Assembly (NCBI RefSeq): GCF_000699445.3
Contig: NC_067196.1
Span: forward strand, 71,245,864 to 71,309,863
Direction: 5' to 3'
Source of the DNA: Schistosoma haematobium
Taxonomy: Eukaryota; Platyhelminthes; Trematoda; Strigeidida; Schistosomatidae
DNA: 64,000 bases
The notes beneath the pieces are model-generated. The model was not told the DNA's origin. It ran no database searches and worked only from the letters and a program-made list of their open reading frames with translations. Of this stretch, positions 1 to 10,360 are shown piece after piece (the stretch's first letter is position 1; every line of letters begins with the position of its first letter). The translations under genes and the position numbers were made by a program.

Positions 1-294
1 ATATTGGTACTTTATATCATATATTGCACACAGTTAACGAAGACTCCACATCATTTATTTTATTACCTATGTAGAAAATTATTGACTAATATACTTTATT
101 ATAGATTAGAGATTGAGGTTATGAACTGGTTAGTATTAACTGACTGATTTGTGAGAGAATACACATTCTAAGCTTTGAAGAACAATATTAGTTATTTGAT
201 TTATTGTCTTACTGAAAGTTGTTCTTAAAATTTCATATATTTACAGACATCATCAATCAATCCATTTTTCGTTTACCAATTTTTTATGTTTAAG
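1..294 (+). other. Intron 5-prime of DCST copy 1 exon
   Basis: No open coding sequence is visible. The stretch ends in a T-rich tract and an AG at 293-294, directly before an exon homologous to 13486-13992. It is therefore read as the end of an intron whose upstream exon lies outside the window. Confidence 0.55.
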
Positions 295-783
295 GAAATA
301 CAAGCCTTCAAACGAGGTTTGGTTCCCACAGTTCCATTAATCCGTAAAGAAAAGAAATTATACAAGAAGTTATCAAGTTTCAGCTGGACTATATCAGAAA
401 AACAATCTGCAGTTTTTAATTCTTTAATGCTTTTAACATGGAGTACTTCAATTATTCTAGTTATGATAACTGATTATGTAATGTATACAATTTTTAATAT
501 TATGTCAGTTTTATTTTTATATGATTATTCTGATTTTGGAAATATTACAGGAAAACATGATGAACAAATAAATGAAGATGAAACAAATGAATTATATATT
601 GATGGTGATTCAACATTTGCAAATATTGTACAATCATTGATTAGTTTAATGAATCCATTGAAAAATATTGAATTAAACATAGATGTAACACTTTGTCGAC
701 CAACATTAACTCCACCAGATTTATATAAATATGCTTTTATTTGCTTATTACTAAGTTTAGCATATTTAAGTGTTGTTTTTCAA
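295..783 (+). CDS. DCST/DC-STAMP-like protein copy 1, second-last exon (gene 5-prime partial)
   Basis: This 489-nt exon is phase 0 at both ends. The acceptor AG is at 293-294 and the donor GTGAGT starts at 784. It encodes 163 residues: a cytosolic start ending in the motif SFSW, a membrane segment at about residues 40-65, an extracellular acidic stretch, the motif FANIV, then TLCRPTLTPPDLYKY and a last membrane segment. This order (membrane segment, short ectodomain with C-x-P and PPD, membrane segment, splice) fits the C-terminal half of the DC-STAMP domain in DCST1/DCST2 and nematode SPE-42. Borders and phase match the copy 2 exon at 13486-13992. The N-terminal exon must lie left of the window. 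In other animals these proteins sit in the sperm membrane and act in fertilisation; that role here is inferred. Confidence 0.8.
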
Positions 784-931
784 GTGAGTAAATTGTGTAA
801 GTTTAATTTAAAAGATAATTAGTATTTGGATGCAATTCATTGTTCAGTATTATAAGATAAAACAATCATAGATCTGTGGTTTATTGATTTGTTATAGTTT
901 ATGATTCATTTTTAATTTATTATTTATTTAT

Positions 932-1437
932 TTATTTTAACACATAGATATTGATACAAGGAGGCACCAAATACATATGCGCCACACAAGTCTCATTCGA
1001 TATGTGTGAGGGCTGTGATACTGCCCGGGTGCCCAAACCGAAGCAGGTGGTTTTCTTAGGGAGCCACACCCCGAGCCTTCGACCTGAAGATCTGATCCAT
1101 AAGGCAGTAGAGCATCGTGAGAAGATGCAGTCCCATGGAAGCCGGTGACCAACGATTGGTTCATACGCCATTTGTTCCCGCAGGATACTGGAGCCCATGC
1201 GCAACATTGATTTGGTTTGGGATCCGGTTGAAGCGCCAGACATTCGCTTTTCGTCCTCTCATTTTCGTAAACAACACCCCCCGCCACGAGAAGGCAGTGA
1301 GTAGGACTTCCCTGGAAGAGGCTGTATACGCGTGGCCATGTGAGAGCATTTGGAGAGGGAGAGCAGACTCTCCCACTCTCGGCCGTACCAGGGCATTTGG
1401 GGGCAGATAGAGACGAGTGTTGTTAGATGTGGAAACT
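932..1437 (-). repeat. Dispersed repeat module adjoining a tRNA-Glu-like sequence
   Basis: This GC-richer stretch is related to 5857-6160 and, on the other strand, to 62482-62640. All three share the core CCACCTGCTTCGGT followed by TGGGCACC (seen on the minus strand here). Read on the minus strand, the module follows directly after the tRNA-like sequence at 1438-1509. Several overlapping open frames (for example 1117-1410) arise from the GC-rich composition and show no recognisable protein. It could be the 5-prime leader of a non-LTR element, as the copy at 62482 lies upstream of an endonuclease ORF. Confidence 0.7.
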
Positions 1438-1509
1438 CTCCCGCGCCGGGAGTCGAACCCGGGCCACTTGGGCGAAAGCCAGGAATCATAACCGCTAGAC
1501 CACGCGGGA
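1438..1509 (-). tRNA. tRNA-Glu(UUC)-like sequence, probably a pseudogene
   Basis: The minus strand shows a full cloverleaf order: acceptor TCCCGCG pairing perfectly with CGCGGGA, box A TGGTCTAGCGG, anticodon TTC in the loop CTTTCGC, and box B GGTTCGACTCC. Against the usual eukaryotic tRNA-Glu there are two damaging differences: the D-stem has T where G is expected (TTATGATT), and the anticodon stem CCTGG faces CCAAG, which leaves a C-A mismatch. No run of T follows closely. Both promoter boxes are intact, so transcription is possible. A degenerate tRNA copy attached to the neighbouring repeat is the best reading. Confidence 0.7.
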
Positions 1510-2862
1510 CAATTAATTAGAGAAATTCATATTACCAATCATTCTTAGTAAATCAAATCTTCGAACAGATTGGTTAATATTGTTACCAATTAAAATTTCA
1601 TATCATTGAATAATAACTAGTCATTTGTCAAGATCCTTGTGAAAATCTACTTAGTTTGCAATTCTAATGTCTTCATGGAGAGTGTAACATATTCTGAATG
1701 TCAGAATGCAAGTTTTCAGTTACTAAAGTAAAATAGGAAAATCTTGTAGTGAAAGAGCAGATTTTTATTGATCAGTTGAAAAGATAAACGAATAAGGGTT
1801 TGAGAAAAATAATGTAAATTTATTTTGTTTAGTCAAGTTTATACTGATTTTCATCAAATTCAATATTTGAATATCCAATTACAGTGATTAGGCAATAAAC
1901 CTTAACCCATTTAAAGGAAGTTAATATCAAGTTTAAAGCAGTGTGGTATATGGATAACAATTCACACTCATTTGATGAGTGTAAAATAGATAGAAACACT
2001 TATTGTTAATTCCACTGCTAGTCTGGAGCTATTACTGGCTAATGATATGAGAGAACATGATAAGCCTAAGAATTACAAACGTGATGAACTAAGTCATCAT
2101 GATAAGTACAGGTAACTGGTATTCTCATATGAAGATGTAAACTTAATCTTATGTAAATTGGTAAATGCAAATAAAAAAAAACTAGAAGGATACATTGTTT
2201 TCAAGAATTTACAGAAGTACGTTTGGATTTGATCCAAACATATCTTTGCTTTTACTTGAACACAATATTAGTTTAGTTAATTTTGTACCATCATAAGTTC
2301 ATTTAACACAGAGTTAGGTTTTTTGTACTGCTTAAATCCGGTTCTATTATGAGAAGGCATTAAAACACGGAACTATAGCCATCTAATGAAAATACTATTT
2401 GCATATAAAGAAAATCATTGATAACCCACTGTTACTGAATTGTATTATAACAAGAAATAAAAAAATACTTATTGAAGATCTATAGAATGAAAGTCCTCTT
2501 TCTACTGATAACTTTTTTTAGTATATTTCAAAAATATTTTTTCCTAGAAACAAAAGCACTAGAAAACATGTAGAATACATTGATAGATCGTCCTCAAATT
2601 TCTTCCATTGAAATTTGAAGTAATTTATTTTTTTACTTAATTATGTACTAATTGTCATCATATTCAGCTTATAATTTAATATGATGCCAGGCAATCGAAT
2701 TAATCAGTCACTAACTCATTTTATCATATTGTGATCAACATCTGAAACATGTTGTTAATGCAAAGTATCTGAAACACCGGGGACATCTGTTTAAACACTA
2801 ATCTTCAAAGCTCTAATATATAAGTGAATTATAAATAATAGTAGTTAAAATAAGATGGTGGT

Positions 2863-3135
2863 TGGTGGTAGTCAAAAGGAAACCCTGGACCTTGGTTTCG
2901 TTCTACTTGACACTCCTCAGCAAATGTACCTGTAAAGTTGAAGGGACTGATGCCCCCTGACTAATTCGATCCCATATCACCCAGCTTCATAGTCAGAGAC
3001 GTTACCATTGAGCTATCTGGGTCGCAACTACCTCCAACGATCATCTTATCTCAACATAGTGCACGCAATGTCATGTCGCCTACACTAGTAGTCACATTGC
3101 AACTTGGTCGATAGGATTCGATCTGAACTAAGAAG
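2863..3135 (-). mobile_element. tRNA-headed SINE, reverse orientation
   Basis: Read on the minus strand, a tRNA-like head (CCCAGATAGCTCAATGGTAA, then GGGATCGAATTAGTC near box B) is followed by a body containing CAGGTACATTTGCTGAGGAG and AGAACGAAACCAAGG. Head plus body follow the layout of schistosome tRNA-derived SINEs. The copy at 3800-3980 is more decayed. It lies in the DCST copy 1 intron. Confidence 0.65.
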
Positions 3136-3799
3136 GGCCTGACATACATGACACTGATCAATCAATTGTAAATTAGTAGTTAAGTTTTAATTTAACTTAT
3201 TTACACAAACCTTTATGAATAACACAGTTGTGAGTTTATTGTAATGGCGAGTGGGGCACTGTAACTTAAGATATTCCCTTAAAATTCATAGTTCACATTG
3301 GCTTAATTAGAATAATTTTTATTTTATAGTTACACTATTAAGTAACAATATTAGACCTGTTCAAACCAGTATTTTTCAGAAGAATAAGTGACTTTAAATT
3401 TTAATGAAGTTACATTCTGCAGGTTGTGTTATGATTCTGCTGTGAAATATCAGATGTTCGTTTGTTAGTGATTTGTAGCTTATTTCTGTGTGAAGTTTGT
3501 ATTCATAAAATCGTTTAGATAAACAATAAAATTCTGAATTTTCATTTTATAATAGACATTTCTTCAGGAGTCTTCATAGATAGGGTAAAAGGTAAGTAAG
3601 ATATTTTGTCAACATAAGTCTAGAGTTGAATATAATACAACGATCGACAAAACATCAATTTATTTATTAATCGTTCCGTGGATCTTGTTTTATTTACCAT
3701 ACTTCGCTTCTTTACTTGATTTCCTGCTTTATTGTGATTCATTTCTTAAGACATGATTGATTTTTAAAAGCATGCGAAGAAAAAGAGACTATGTGTCTG

Positions 3800-3980
3800 G
3801 TATTTAGTGCCTTCCGGTAGTATATAAGGAACCATGAGGTTAGGTTTCGTTCTAGCTGATACTGATCAGAAAGTCTTACTTTCACTTTGAAGGGAACTAC
3901 TGTGTTCTTAGATTCGGAAGCAGGAGTACCTTGAATCACAATCTGGGAAGTCACTCCTGAACTATTTACGGTCTAGCCTG
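3800..3980 (-). mobile_element. Decayed SINE copy, reverse orientation
   Basis: The order of landmarks (AGGTTAGGTTTCGTTCTAGC, a TTCACTTTGAAGGGAACTAC stretch, then a remnant tRNA-like head near 3940-3975) matches the SINE at 2863-3135, with many substitutions. Assignment rests on that collinearity only. The small minus-strand open frame here (3739-3954) is not considered a gene. Confidence 0.45.
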
Positions 3981-4496
3981 AATATATGTCAACAAATTAA
4001 CATTAAAACACAGTATACGCGATGTTAACTCACTTGTACTAGTAACTACATTCTTACTTAAGTTAGTTAAAGTGGAACAAATAAAAATTAGGAATCAACA
4101 TGTCCTGATGTGTAAAGGTTTTAACCGGATTATACAAATACTCTAGCAGGTGCTTGTAAAATTGAGAAATCCTAGAGATGTCCAAGTCAAGTCATGGTGT
4201 TGACATACAAAGTCACGAGTAAATAAAACGTACCATCGGATTACTAGTTCCTCAGTTTTATACCCCTGGTAATAACTTATTTTGTCATAAAGTAGGCAGA
4301 GAGAACCGGTGTACTTTAGTAGGGAGTTATGTTCCGCAAGATATCATTTGTTATTAAAGAGTGAACTCCATGTTCTCAGATTTGTCACTGTCCTTGGTAA
4401 TGGCATTTATGATATAATTAAGGCAGAATTTGTGCACAATATAATCTTTCATCACAAATTTTTACCTTAATTAAACTGTTATTATTATTTTCTTAG

Positions 4497-5033
4497 GTGT
4501 ATATTATGCGTTTACGACATGTCATCATGATATGGTACTATCCAAAGACAGCAGCTAGACGTGCAGCCTGGCTTCGTATACATATAAGAAATAACCGTGG
4601 CTTATATAATCGTATTATACACAAAATTAAAACAATAGATATCGCTTCAAATCACCGATCACAAAATTTGTCACGATTTGGAAGATATTTATGCCGTAAT
4701 CCACGTGTAGCATATTTTCTTAAGTTATTCGGAGTTCAACGCATTATTTGTACATTTTGTGGTAGTGATGGGAATCCATCAAAAAAAGTTGAATTTAAAC
4801 AGAATTTCACACGTTGTGAAGAATGTGATGCTTATTTTTGTCGTGCATGTCAAATAGCCTTGAATCATATATGTTTATTATGTCGTACACCAATGTTTTC
4901 TATGTCTATTGAAGTAGATTTTGAACATTATTCAACAGATGAAGAAAAAGAGTATATCAATGCACGCTATTTACAAATAAATAAGCATAGTTCAATAAAA
5001 TCTTCTGATAAACTAACAGAAAAAGACATGTGA
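4497..5033 (+). CDS. DCST-like protein copy 1, last exon with C4C4 zinc-binding tail
   Basis: The exon starts at GTG after TTCTTAG (phase 0) and ends at TGA 5031-5033, giving 178 residues. It opens with VYIMRLRHVIMIWYYP followed by basic residues, the conserved juxtamembrane motif of DCST proteins. Further on come four cysteine pairs, CTFC, CEEC, CRAC and CLLC, spaced like the C-terminal C4C4 RING-type finger described for DCST1/2 and SPE-42. The end of the protein is acidic and hydrophilic. No membrane segment is seen, so this is the cytosolic tail. The matching exon of copy 2 is 15302-15763. All four CxxC pairs are intact, so a zinc-bound fold is plausible; ubiquitin-ligase activity cannot be judged. 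Confidence 0.85.
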   Translation: MYIMRLRHVIMIWYYPKTAARRAAWLRIHIRNNRGLYNRIIHKIKTIDIASNHRSQNLSRFGRYLCRNPRVAYFLKLFGVQRIICTFCGSDGNPSKKVEFKQNFTRCEECDAYFCRACQIALNHICLLCRTPMFSMSIEVDFEHYSTDEEKEYINARYLQINKHSSIKSSDKLTEKDM

Positions 5034-5156
5034 TGTTTTTACAAATGGTCCAAATATTCAAAATTTCAATACTCGAAAAATCATTTATTTCAACAATATG
5101 ACAACAATCTGTTACAATATGTATGTTAAATATTAAAAAACCCCAGTAAACACGTT

Positions 5157-5162
5157 AATAAA
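5157..5162 (+). terminator. Candidate poly(A) signal of DCST copy 1
   Basis: An AATAAA hexamer lies about 124 nt after the stop codon at 5033, a usual distance for a 3-prime UTR. The hexamer is frequent by chance in such AT-rich DNA. Confidence 0.4.
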
Positions 5163-5737
5163 ATGTTTTCTATTATCAAACAAAGCTATTCTGTCTTGTA
5201 AGAATATAAAAAAATTGATTGATCTCTGAGATACTGTTGTGATTCTAGTATGTGAATTGTCTTTAAACTATATATGCTTCATCTCGAAAGTTATATCTAA
5301 GTAGTTTTAACAACTAAGTTTCAATCAATAAATTTTAGGCCCAAACACATCTCATTTACTACTGATAAATTTCAAACTCTAAGAATACTTCATAGATTTA
5401 AACACAAGAGCATATGCATTTTCTTTTCCCTAACAGTATCGTATCGTAACTAAAACAGATGATCTATGAATAACAAAGTAGTTTGGTTAATCAACCGAAA
5501 TAGAATAAATGTACATGTGAAAAAAGAAAAATATGATTAGACGGCTATGCTTTGTAAATAATTTCTATTACAGTGGCTAGCAAGAGTTAGTAAAAAGCAA
5601 AAACCATATAGTAAACCTACTTTTATGACTATATATATATCATAAATACTACAAAACCCCATTATCTTTTAAGTAAAAAATAAACAAAATAGTAATTATT
5701 TTAACCGATTAACAACTAATAAATGCTTCTAAGCAGA
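5163..5737. other. Intergenic AT-rich stretch
   Basis: No coding sequence, RNA or repeat was recognised. Confidence 0.4.
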
Positions 5738-6240
5738 GATGAATAGTGGCTAGCAGTGGAATCAAGGACGCGCGATACATCCTATCTGGGACTTGTCGAC
5801 TGAATACCCGGCGCTTTAACCAAATCTGTGGATATGCAGGATCTATCTAGGAGAGTTGGAAAACCCTGGTTCCAAACCAATCGTGCACATGGGCTCTAGG
5901 ATCATGAAGGAACAAATGGCATACGATCAAATTATTGGCCACGGGCTACCATGAGACTGCATTTCTTGACATCGCTTCACTGCCTTGTGAATCAGATATT
6001 TAAGTCGAAGGTTCCGGGTGTGACCCCCCAAGAAAACCACCTGCTTCGGTCTGGGCACCTGGGTCTTATCACAGCCCACACACAAATCAAGTGACTTGTG
6101 TAGCAAATATGTATTCGGTGTCCCTATATACCTTCATGCACTGACAGCATCCGAGCTACTATCCACTCCGAGACTCGAACCCAATGCCTTTCGCGTCAAA
6201 TGCCATCATGTTATCCACTTAGCCACTGAGTCCGGATAGC
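5738..6240 (-). mobile_element. Composite SINE: tRNA-like head, inserted module, SINE body
   Basis: On the minus strand a tRNA-like head lies at about 6165-6240 (CAGTGGCTAAGTGGATAA for box A, GGTTCGAGTCT for box B). Next comes the dispersed module at 5857-6160, also seen at 932-1437. The SINE body then resumes at 5738-5850 (GATTCCACTGCTAGCCACTA). In the uninterrupted copy at 17166-17430 the same head runs straight into the same body. The module therefore sits inside the SINE, or the two were fused at the RNA stage. Confidence 0.6.
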
Positions 6241-6266
6241 CATTGACCGATGCAATTTGCTAAATC

Positions 6267-6388
6267 TTAATTTTCATCCCTATATATTGGTTGTTTTGAT
6301 CTTCTCAATGATGTTTAGGACTGTAATTGATCCGTTCTAAACATCAGTACGATGACTCAAACAATCAATACATAGGGATGAAAATTAA
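6267..6388. repeat. Foldback (inverted repeat) of 122 bp
   Basis: The left arm beginning TTAATTTTCATCCCTAT at 6267 is the near-perfect reverse complement of the right arm ending ATAGGGATGAAAATTAA at 6388, over about 32 bp. An inner pair, GATGTTTAGGAC and GTTCTAAACATC, extends the hairpin. This could be a MITE-like remnant. The central part resembles 24145-24170, so part of it may derive from SINE flanks. Confidence 0.6.
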
Positions 6389-7662
6389 TAAATGCCTCAT
6401 TTATATTTTGTAGAAAAAGATTACGGAGATCCTTGCTAACATTGACATGGTACATCATATTGAGTATTGAAGAACAAGCGTTGTCATGAACACTCATATT
6501 ATTGATACTAGCCCACATTCACATATGTCTACACATAAATATTAATAACTAGATGACATCTATAAATTGTAGTGCATCCAACTCAGATGACCACCATCAA
6601 AGAGGGTTTGTTAACTATGTGTACGTGAACCAAGAAAATCTAAATTAATCCTTATCATTTGTTGACCAACACTTACATGCAGTGTGTTCATTGCTTATTA
6701 AAAGTCTATGATAAAATGACATTGTAATCAATGAACAATTTTTCTCTGGTGTATATAAAATCTAAAATATGTGGAAAATGACTTCTTGAATTAATTAAAA
6801 AATCCCTTCATTGAAACTAGATTCTGCGATAAGTAAACTTTGATGTACTAGAATTTTTGAAGTGTATCAATTAACTGTTTTCATAAACATCTAATCAACA
6901 GATTAATTTAATCGTATGGGAAGATGTATTTTTTAACAGTCTAGCAATATTCAGAATGATATGTTATCAGAGTATGATATATTTGCTCAGTACTAATGGA
7001 GACTGAAAGACCAGTTAAAAGTGTCTGTATTGTAAGTGGAAGTTGAGCAATGGTAAGGATTGAAGGAAGTAGTAAATACAGACAACTGGTAACCGAATGA
7101 GTTGTCCAACGATATTATGTGCTATTCGAGTCAGGTATGTTCTGCGTTCAATTTCGTACTGGACTGTGGGTGCATGATGCTATTGAAAGAAACGACTTTT
7201 CAGGGATCTTTTGTGTTCAGAATGTCTCCGCTGATGAATTAAATATTTGCAGTGAATAAACTAAACAAATCTTCTGACTAAATAAGTACTTTTTCTTAGA
7301 CAACATTAATTTATCTATTCACCCCTAGTCTTTTCATTATCTGATAAAAACAAATCATTTGAACAATTAATGACTTTAGAGTAATAAGAAAGATTTTGTT
7401 AACTACTATGGCTTCATAATACACATTAAATGCCCCATGGGACCCTATATAAAGTACATTGACTTTTCAATGAGATGTGTGGTCGTAACATCAATCACTA
7501 TTTTTTATGTCCCACGTCATTTACTAAAACTTCGTATATTATAGACGACAGACGTTGGCAGAATATTTTGATATCATTTGGTTGTTCAATAATTATTAGT
7601 GATGATCAGTTCTGTTAATTCTAAATGACTAATAAGTTTACGGAGCACACCAAACGGTTTTG
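6389..7662. other. Intergenic stretch
   Basis: Nothing convincing was recognised on either strand. Confidence 0.35.
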
Positions 7663-8622
7663 CTTACTTACTCCTGTTACTCCTCGTGAAACAGCATAGG
7701 CCGCTCATCAGCATTCGCCATCCAACCCTGTCCTGAGCAATCCTTTCCAACCCTTTCCACTTGTTATTCATCCTTTTCATATCTGATTCTATTTCCCGAT
7801 GTAATATGTTCTTTGGCCTTCCTCTTTTCCCCTTCCATTCAGGATTTCAAGTTAGGGCTTGCCTCGTGATGCAGCTTGATGATTTGCGTAATGTATACCC
7901 TATCCATTTCCATCGTCTTTCCCTAATTTCCTCCTCAGATGAAAGCTAGTTTGTTCTATCCCACAGAACGCTGGTGCTGATGGTATCCGGCCAACGGATA
8001 TAGAGTATCTTACGTAGTTAATTGTTGATAAATACTTGTACATTTTTGGTGATTCTAATAGTAGTTCTCCAAGTTTCAGCTCCGTATGGTAGAACTGACT
8101 GTCTTAACATTCGTCTTGAAGATCCTCACTTCCATATTGATTGACTGTTGTTTTGAGTTCCATATGTTCTTCAATTGTAGGAATGCGGTCCTTGCTTTGT
8201 CAGTCAATCCTCACATTTACGTCTGCATCTGAACCTCCTTGTTCATCGATGATGCTTCCCAGGTATGTGAACGATTCTACATCTTCCAGAATTTCGCCAT
8301 AAAATGTGATTGGATTGCTGTTCTCTGTGTTGTATTTGAGAACCTTGGTTTCCCCTTTTGTATGTTGAGACCTACTGATGCCGAGGCTACTGCTACATGT
8401 GTTGTCTTCATCTGCACTTGTTCGCGTGTATGAGATAGGAGGACTAGGTGATCTGCGAAGTCCAAATCGTCTAATTGATTTTGAGCTGTCCACTGTATCC
8501 CGTGTTTTCCTTCAGATGTCGAGGTCTTCATAATCCAGTCGACCACCAGAAGAAAAAGGAAGGGAGAGAGTAAACAGCCTTGTCTGACTCCGGTCCTTAC
8601 TTGGAATTCATCTGTTAGCTGT
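7663..8622 (-). mobile_element. RTE/SR2-like non-LTR retrotransposon, 5-prime truncated
   Basis: On the minus strand this is the 3-prime third of a reverse transcriptase unit. It has the region around [11 protein letters not shown], a DLDFADHLVLLSHT stretch carrying the FADx form of the catalytic motif, and the C-terminal [11 protein letters not shown] and [15 protein letters not shown] signature of RTE elements. It ends in the family tail with repeated TAAG units (seen as CTTACTTAC on the plus strand). Homology stops at about 8622. The catalytic Asp pair reads D-H here, so even the remaining part is inactive. Close copies lie at 19363-19682 and 25311-26470. Confidence 0.85.
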
Positions 8623-9274
8623 TTTGACTAAGAACAAATCTTGTTAGGCAGAAAAATAAAATATACTATGTATCTGATATATGAAGGTTAATCAGGGTTG
8701 CTACATAGGTTTCAGAGTGTAAATGAACTCGAAATTACGCAAAAATCGCATCTAGCATTGATAGACTGGATGAGTACAAATATGACATATGTCACAAACA
8801 TCGAAGAGATCGCACGACTGAATGCCACTGGTAGGTAAGTTGCTCAAACTAGTCTTGCTCTTCATGCAAATTAATTATTCATGTTGCCAAGATCTCTACT
8901 CACATATCTTTGTCTGGATTGTTAAAATATTTATAAACGTATAATGTGTGTACAGTTTTCGGGACCAAACCTTTCTAACAACTATCACTCTTTCCAATTC
9001 CATATTAGTTAGATTAAAGATCTAAAGTAGCATGTGTATATTGTAACCGATTTAGACTCAAAAATTATAATAAGAATTTTCTATTCATTCTTGAAATTTA
9101 TTTTTACTTTAATTATATGCTTCTTAACGTTGATGTACAATAATACAAAGTTTTCTTATTTCAAAATGATAACATTTTCATAAATTTCAACTTTTGAAAT
9201 TGAAACCATCTTTGGTCTTCTTTTTCAACTTAACATTTCAAACATACTATTGTATTATATAAATAAATAAACAA
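8623..9274. other. Intergenic stretch upstream of the foldback
   Basis: AT-rich with no recognised feature. Confidence 0.35.
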
Positions 9275-9603
9275 GAAAGATTAGTTCAGTGAAGAGTTCT
9301 CCTTTTCCGGCGAATTCATTTTCAAAGCTGTACAATCGCAAATATATATATACTTATTTTTACAGGATGATAATAATGCTGATAATAAACTTCTATTAGG
9401 CATGGTGACAGTGAGGTTAAATAAAAAAACCTTTTTAATACCTTTGTTTATTTAACCTCACTGTCAGTATGTCTAAAAAAAGTTTATTATCAGTATCATT
9501 ATTATTATTATTATCCTGTTAAGTAACTATATATATTTGCGATTGTACAGCTTTGAAAATGAATTCACCGAAAAACGAGAACTCTTCACTGAACTAACTT
9601 TTC
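9275..9603. repeat. Long foldback, arms of about 150 bp and loop of about 20 nt
   Basis: The left arm 9275-9425 (starts GAAAGATTAGTTCAGTGAAG) and right arm 9445-9603 (ends CACTGAACTAACTTTTC) are near-perfect reverse complements through almost their whole length, including GCTGTACAATCGCAAATATA and GACAGTGAGGTTAAATAAA. The loop is about 9426-9444. Terminal pairing at both ends gives a MITE-like or foldback-transposon shape without a coding core. A transcript would form one long hairpin. It lies about 250 bp before the ORF at 9856. Confidence 0.85.
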
Positions 9604-9855
9604 CTATTTAATTTCTTAATGGATGTATTCCGTTTACTAAAAAAATATAAATAACTCTTCCGTTTATAGATTACAATACTTCATTCTTCTTCTTATTATT
9701 GCTATTACTATATAACAGCTTGATCATGTGACCCAATATTGATTGAATCGACAATCGATTTTCAATAACATATACATTCATTAATTTTTTTAAATGTTAC
9801 TTATATATTTTACTTAATACATTCATAACTAACAAATAATTAGATTCAATGAATT

Positions 9856-9968
9856 ATGACTACCTTAAAATCATATTTGACAAATAAAGAACAAATTGAA
9901 TATGATAGGATAATTTTACAATCTGATAAAACATATAAACCAGAATATGAATATAATAATATATATTC

Positions 9969-10021
<53 letters not shown>

Positions 10022-10260
10022 CAGTCATTAAAATTATAAATGAACAACAAGACAATACACATCAATTGATCAATCTTCCTGTATCATCTTCAACACCAAT
10101 GGAATTAACTGCAATAGAAAATATTGATTATATTAATGAACAAAAATATAATAAATATAAACAATTAAATAATTTACAAAAATTATTTATTTTTGTATAC
10201 CATTTCATTACTTCATTGATTTATATTTCAATATTTATAATAAATTTTGTATTTTATTAA
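9856..10260 (+). CDS. Hypothetical exon: polyasparagine and one membrane segment, possible DCST copy 2 N-terminus
   Basis: This ORF from ATG to TAA encodes 134 residues: a charged start, 17 consecutive Asn encoded by an (AAT)17 microsatellite, then a hydrophobic end (residues about 110-134, from FIFVYHF). DCST proteins begin with a cytosolic part and a first membrane segment, so it could be the N-terminus of copy 2 just downstream. However, every GT that could act as donor in this frame is phase 0, and no phase-0 AG lies before the next membrane segment of the following exon. Both reading frames are also closed between 10258 and 10267. A canonical join was therefore not found. It may be a separate small gene, a broken exon, or no gene. 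Confidence 0.4.
9970..10020 (+). repeat. (AAT)17 microsatellite in frame as polyAsn
   Basis: Seventeen uninterrupted trinucleotide units, in frame with the ORF 9856-10260. Length variation between strains would change the Asn count without shifting frame. Confidence 0.95.
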
Positions 10261-10360
10261 AATATAAAAATGGAATTATTATTATTATAATTATTTATTA
10301 ATTAAATTCAATAATAATAATTTATTAAAAATCTTTTATCATTGTTTATATCAATTAATA

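Larger units (their letters stand above)
784..4496 (+). other. Intron of DCST copy 1 with repeats
   Basis: This 3.7-kb phase-0 intron runs from GTGAGT to TTCTTAG. It holds the module at 932-1437, a tRNA-Glu-like sequence at 1438-1509, and two reverse SINE copies near 2863-3135 and 3800-3980. Nothing else was recognised between 1510 and 2862 or between 3981 and 4496. Confidence 0.65.

Noticed and set aside
932..1489. Several overlapping open frames on both strands
   Set aside because: They lie in a GC-rich dispersed repeat; none shows a domain and their frames conflict.
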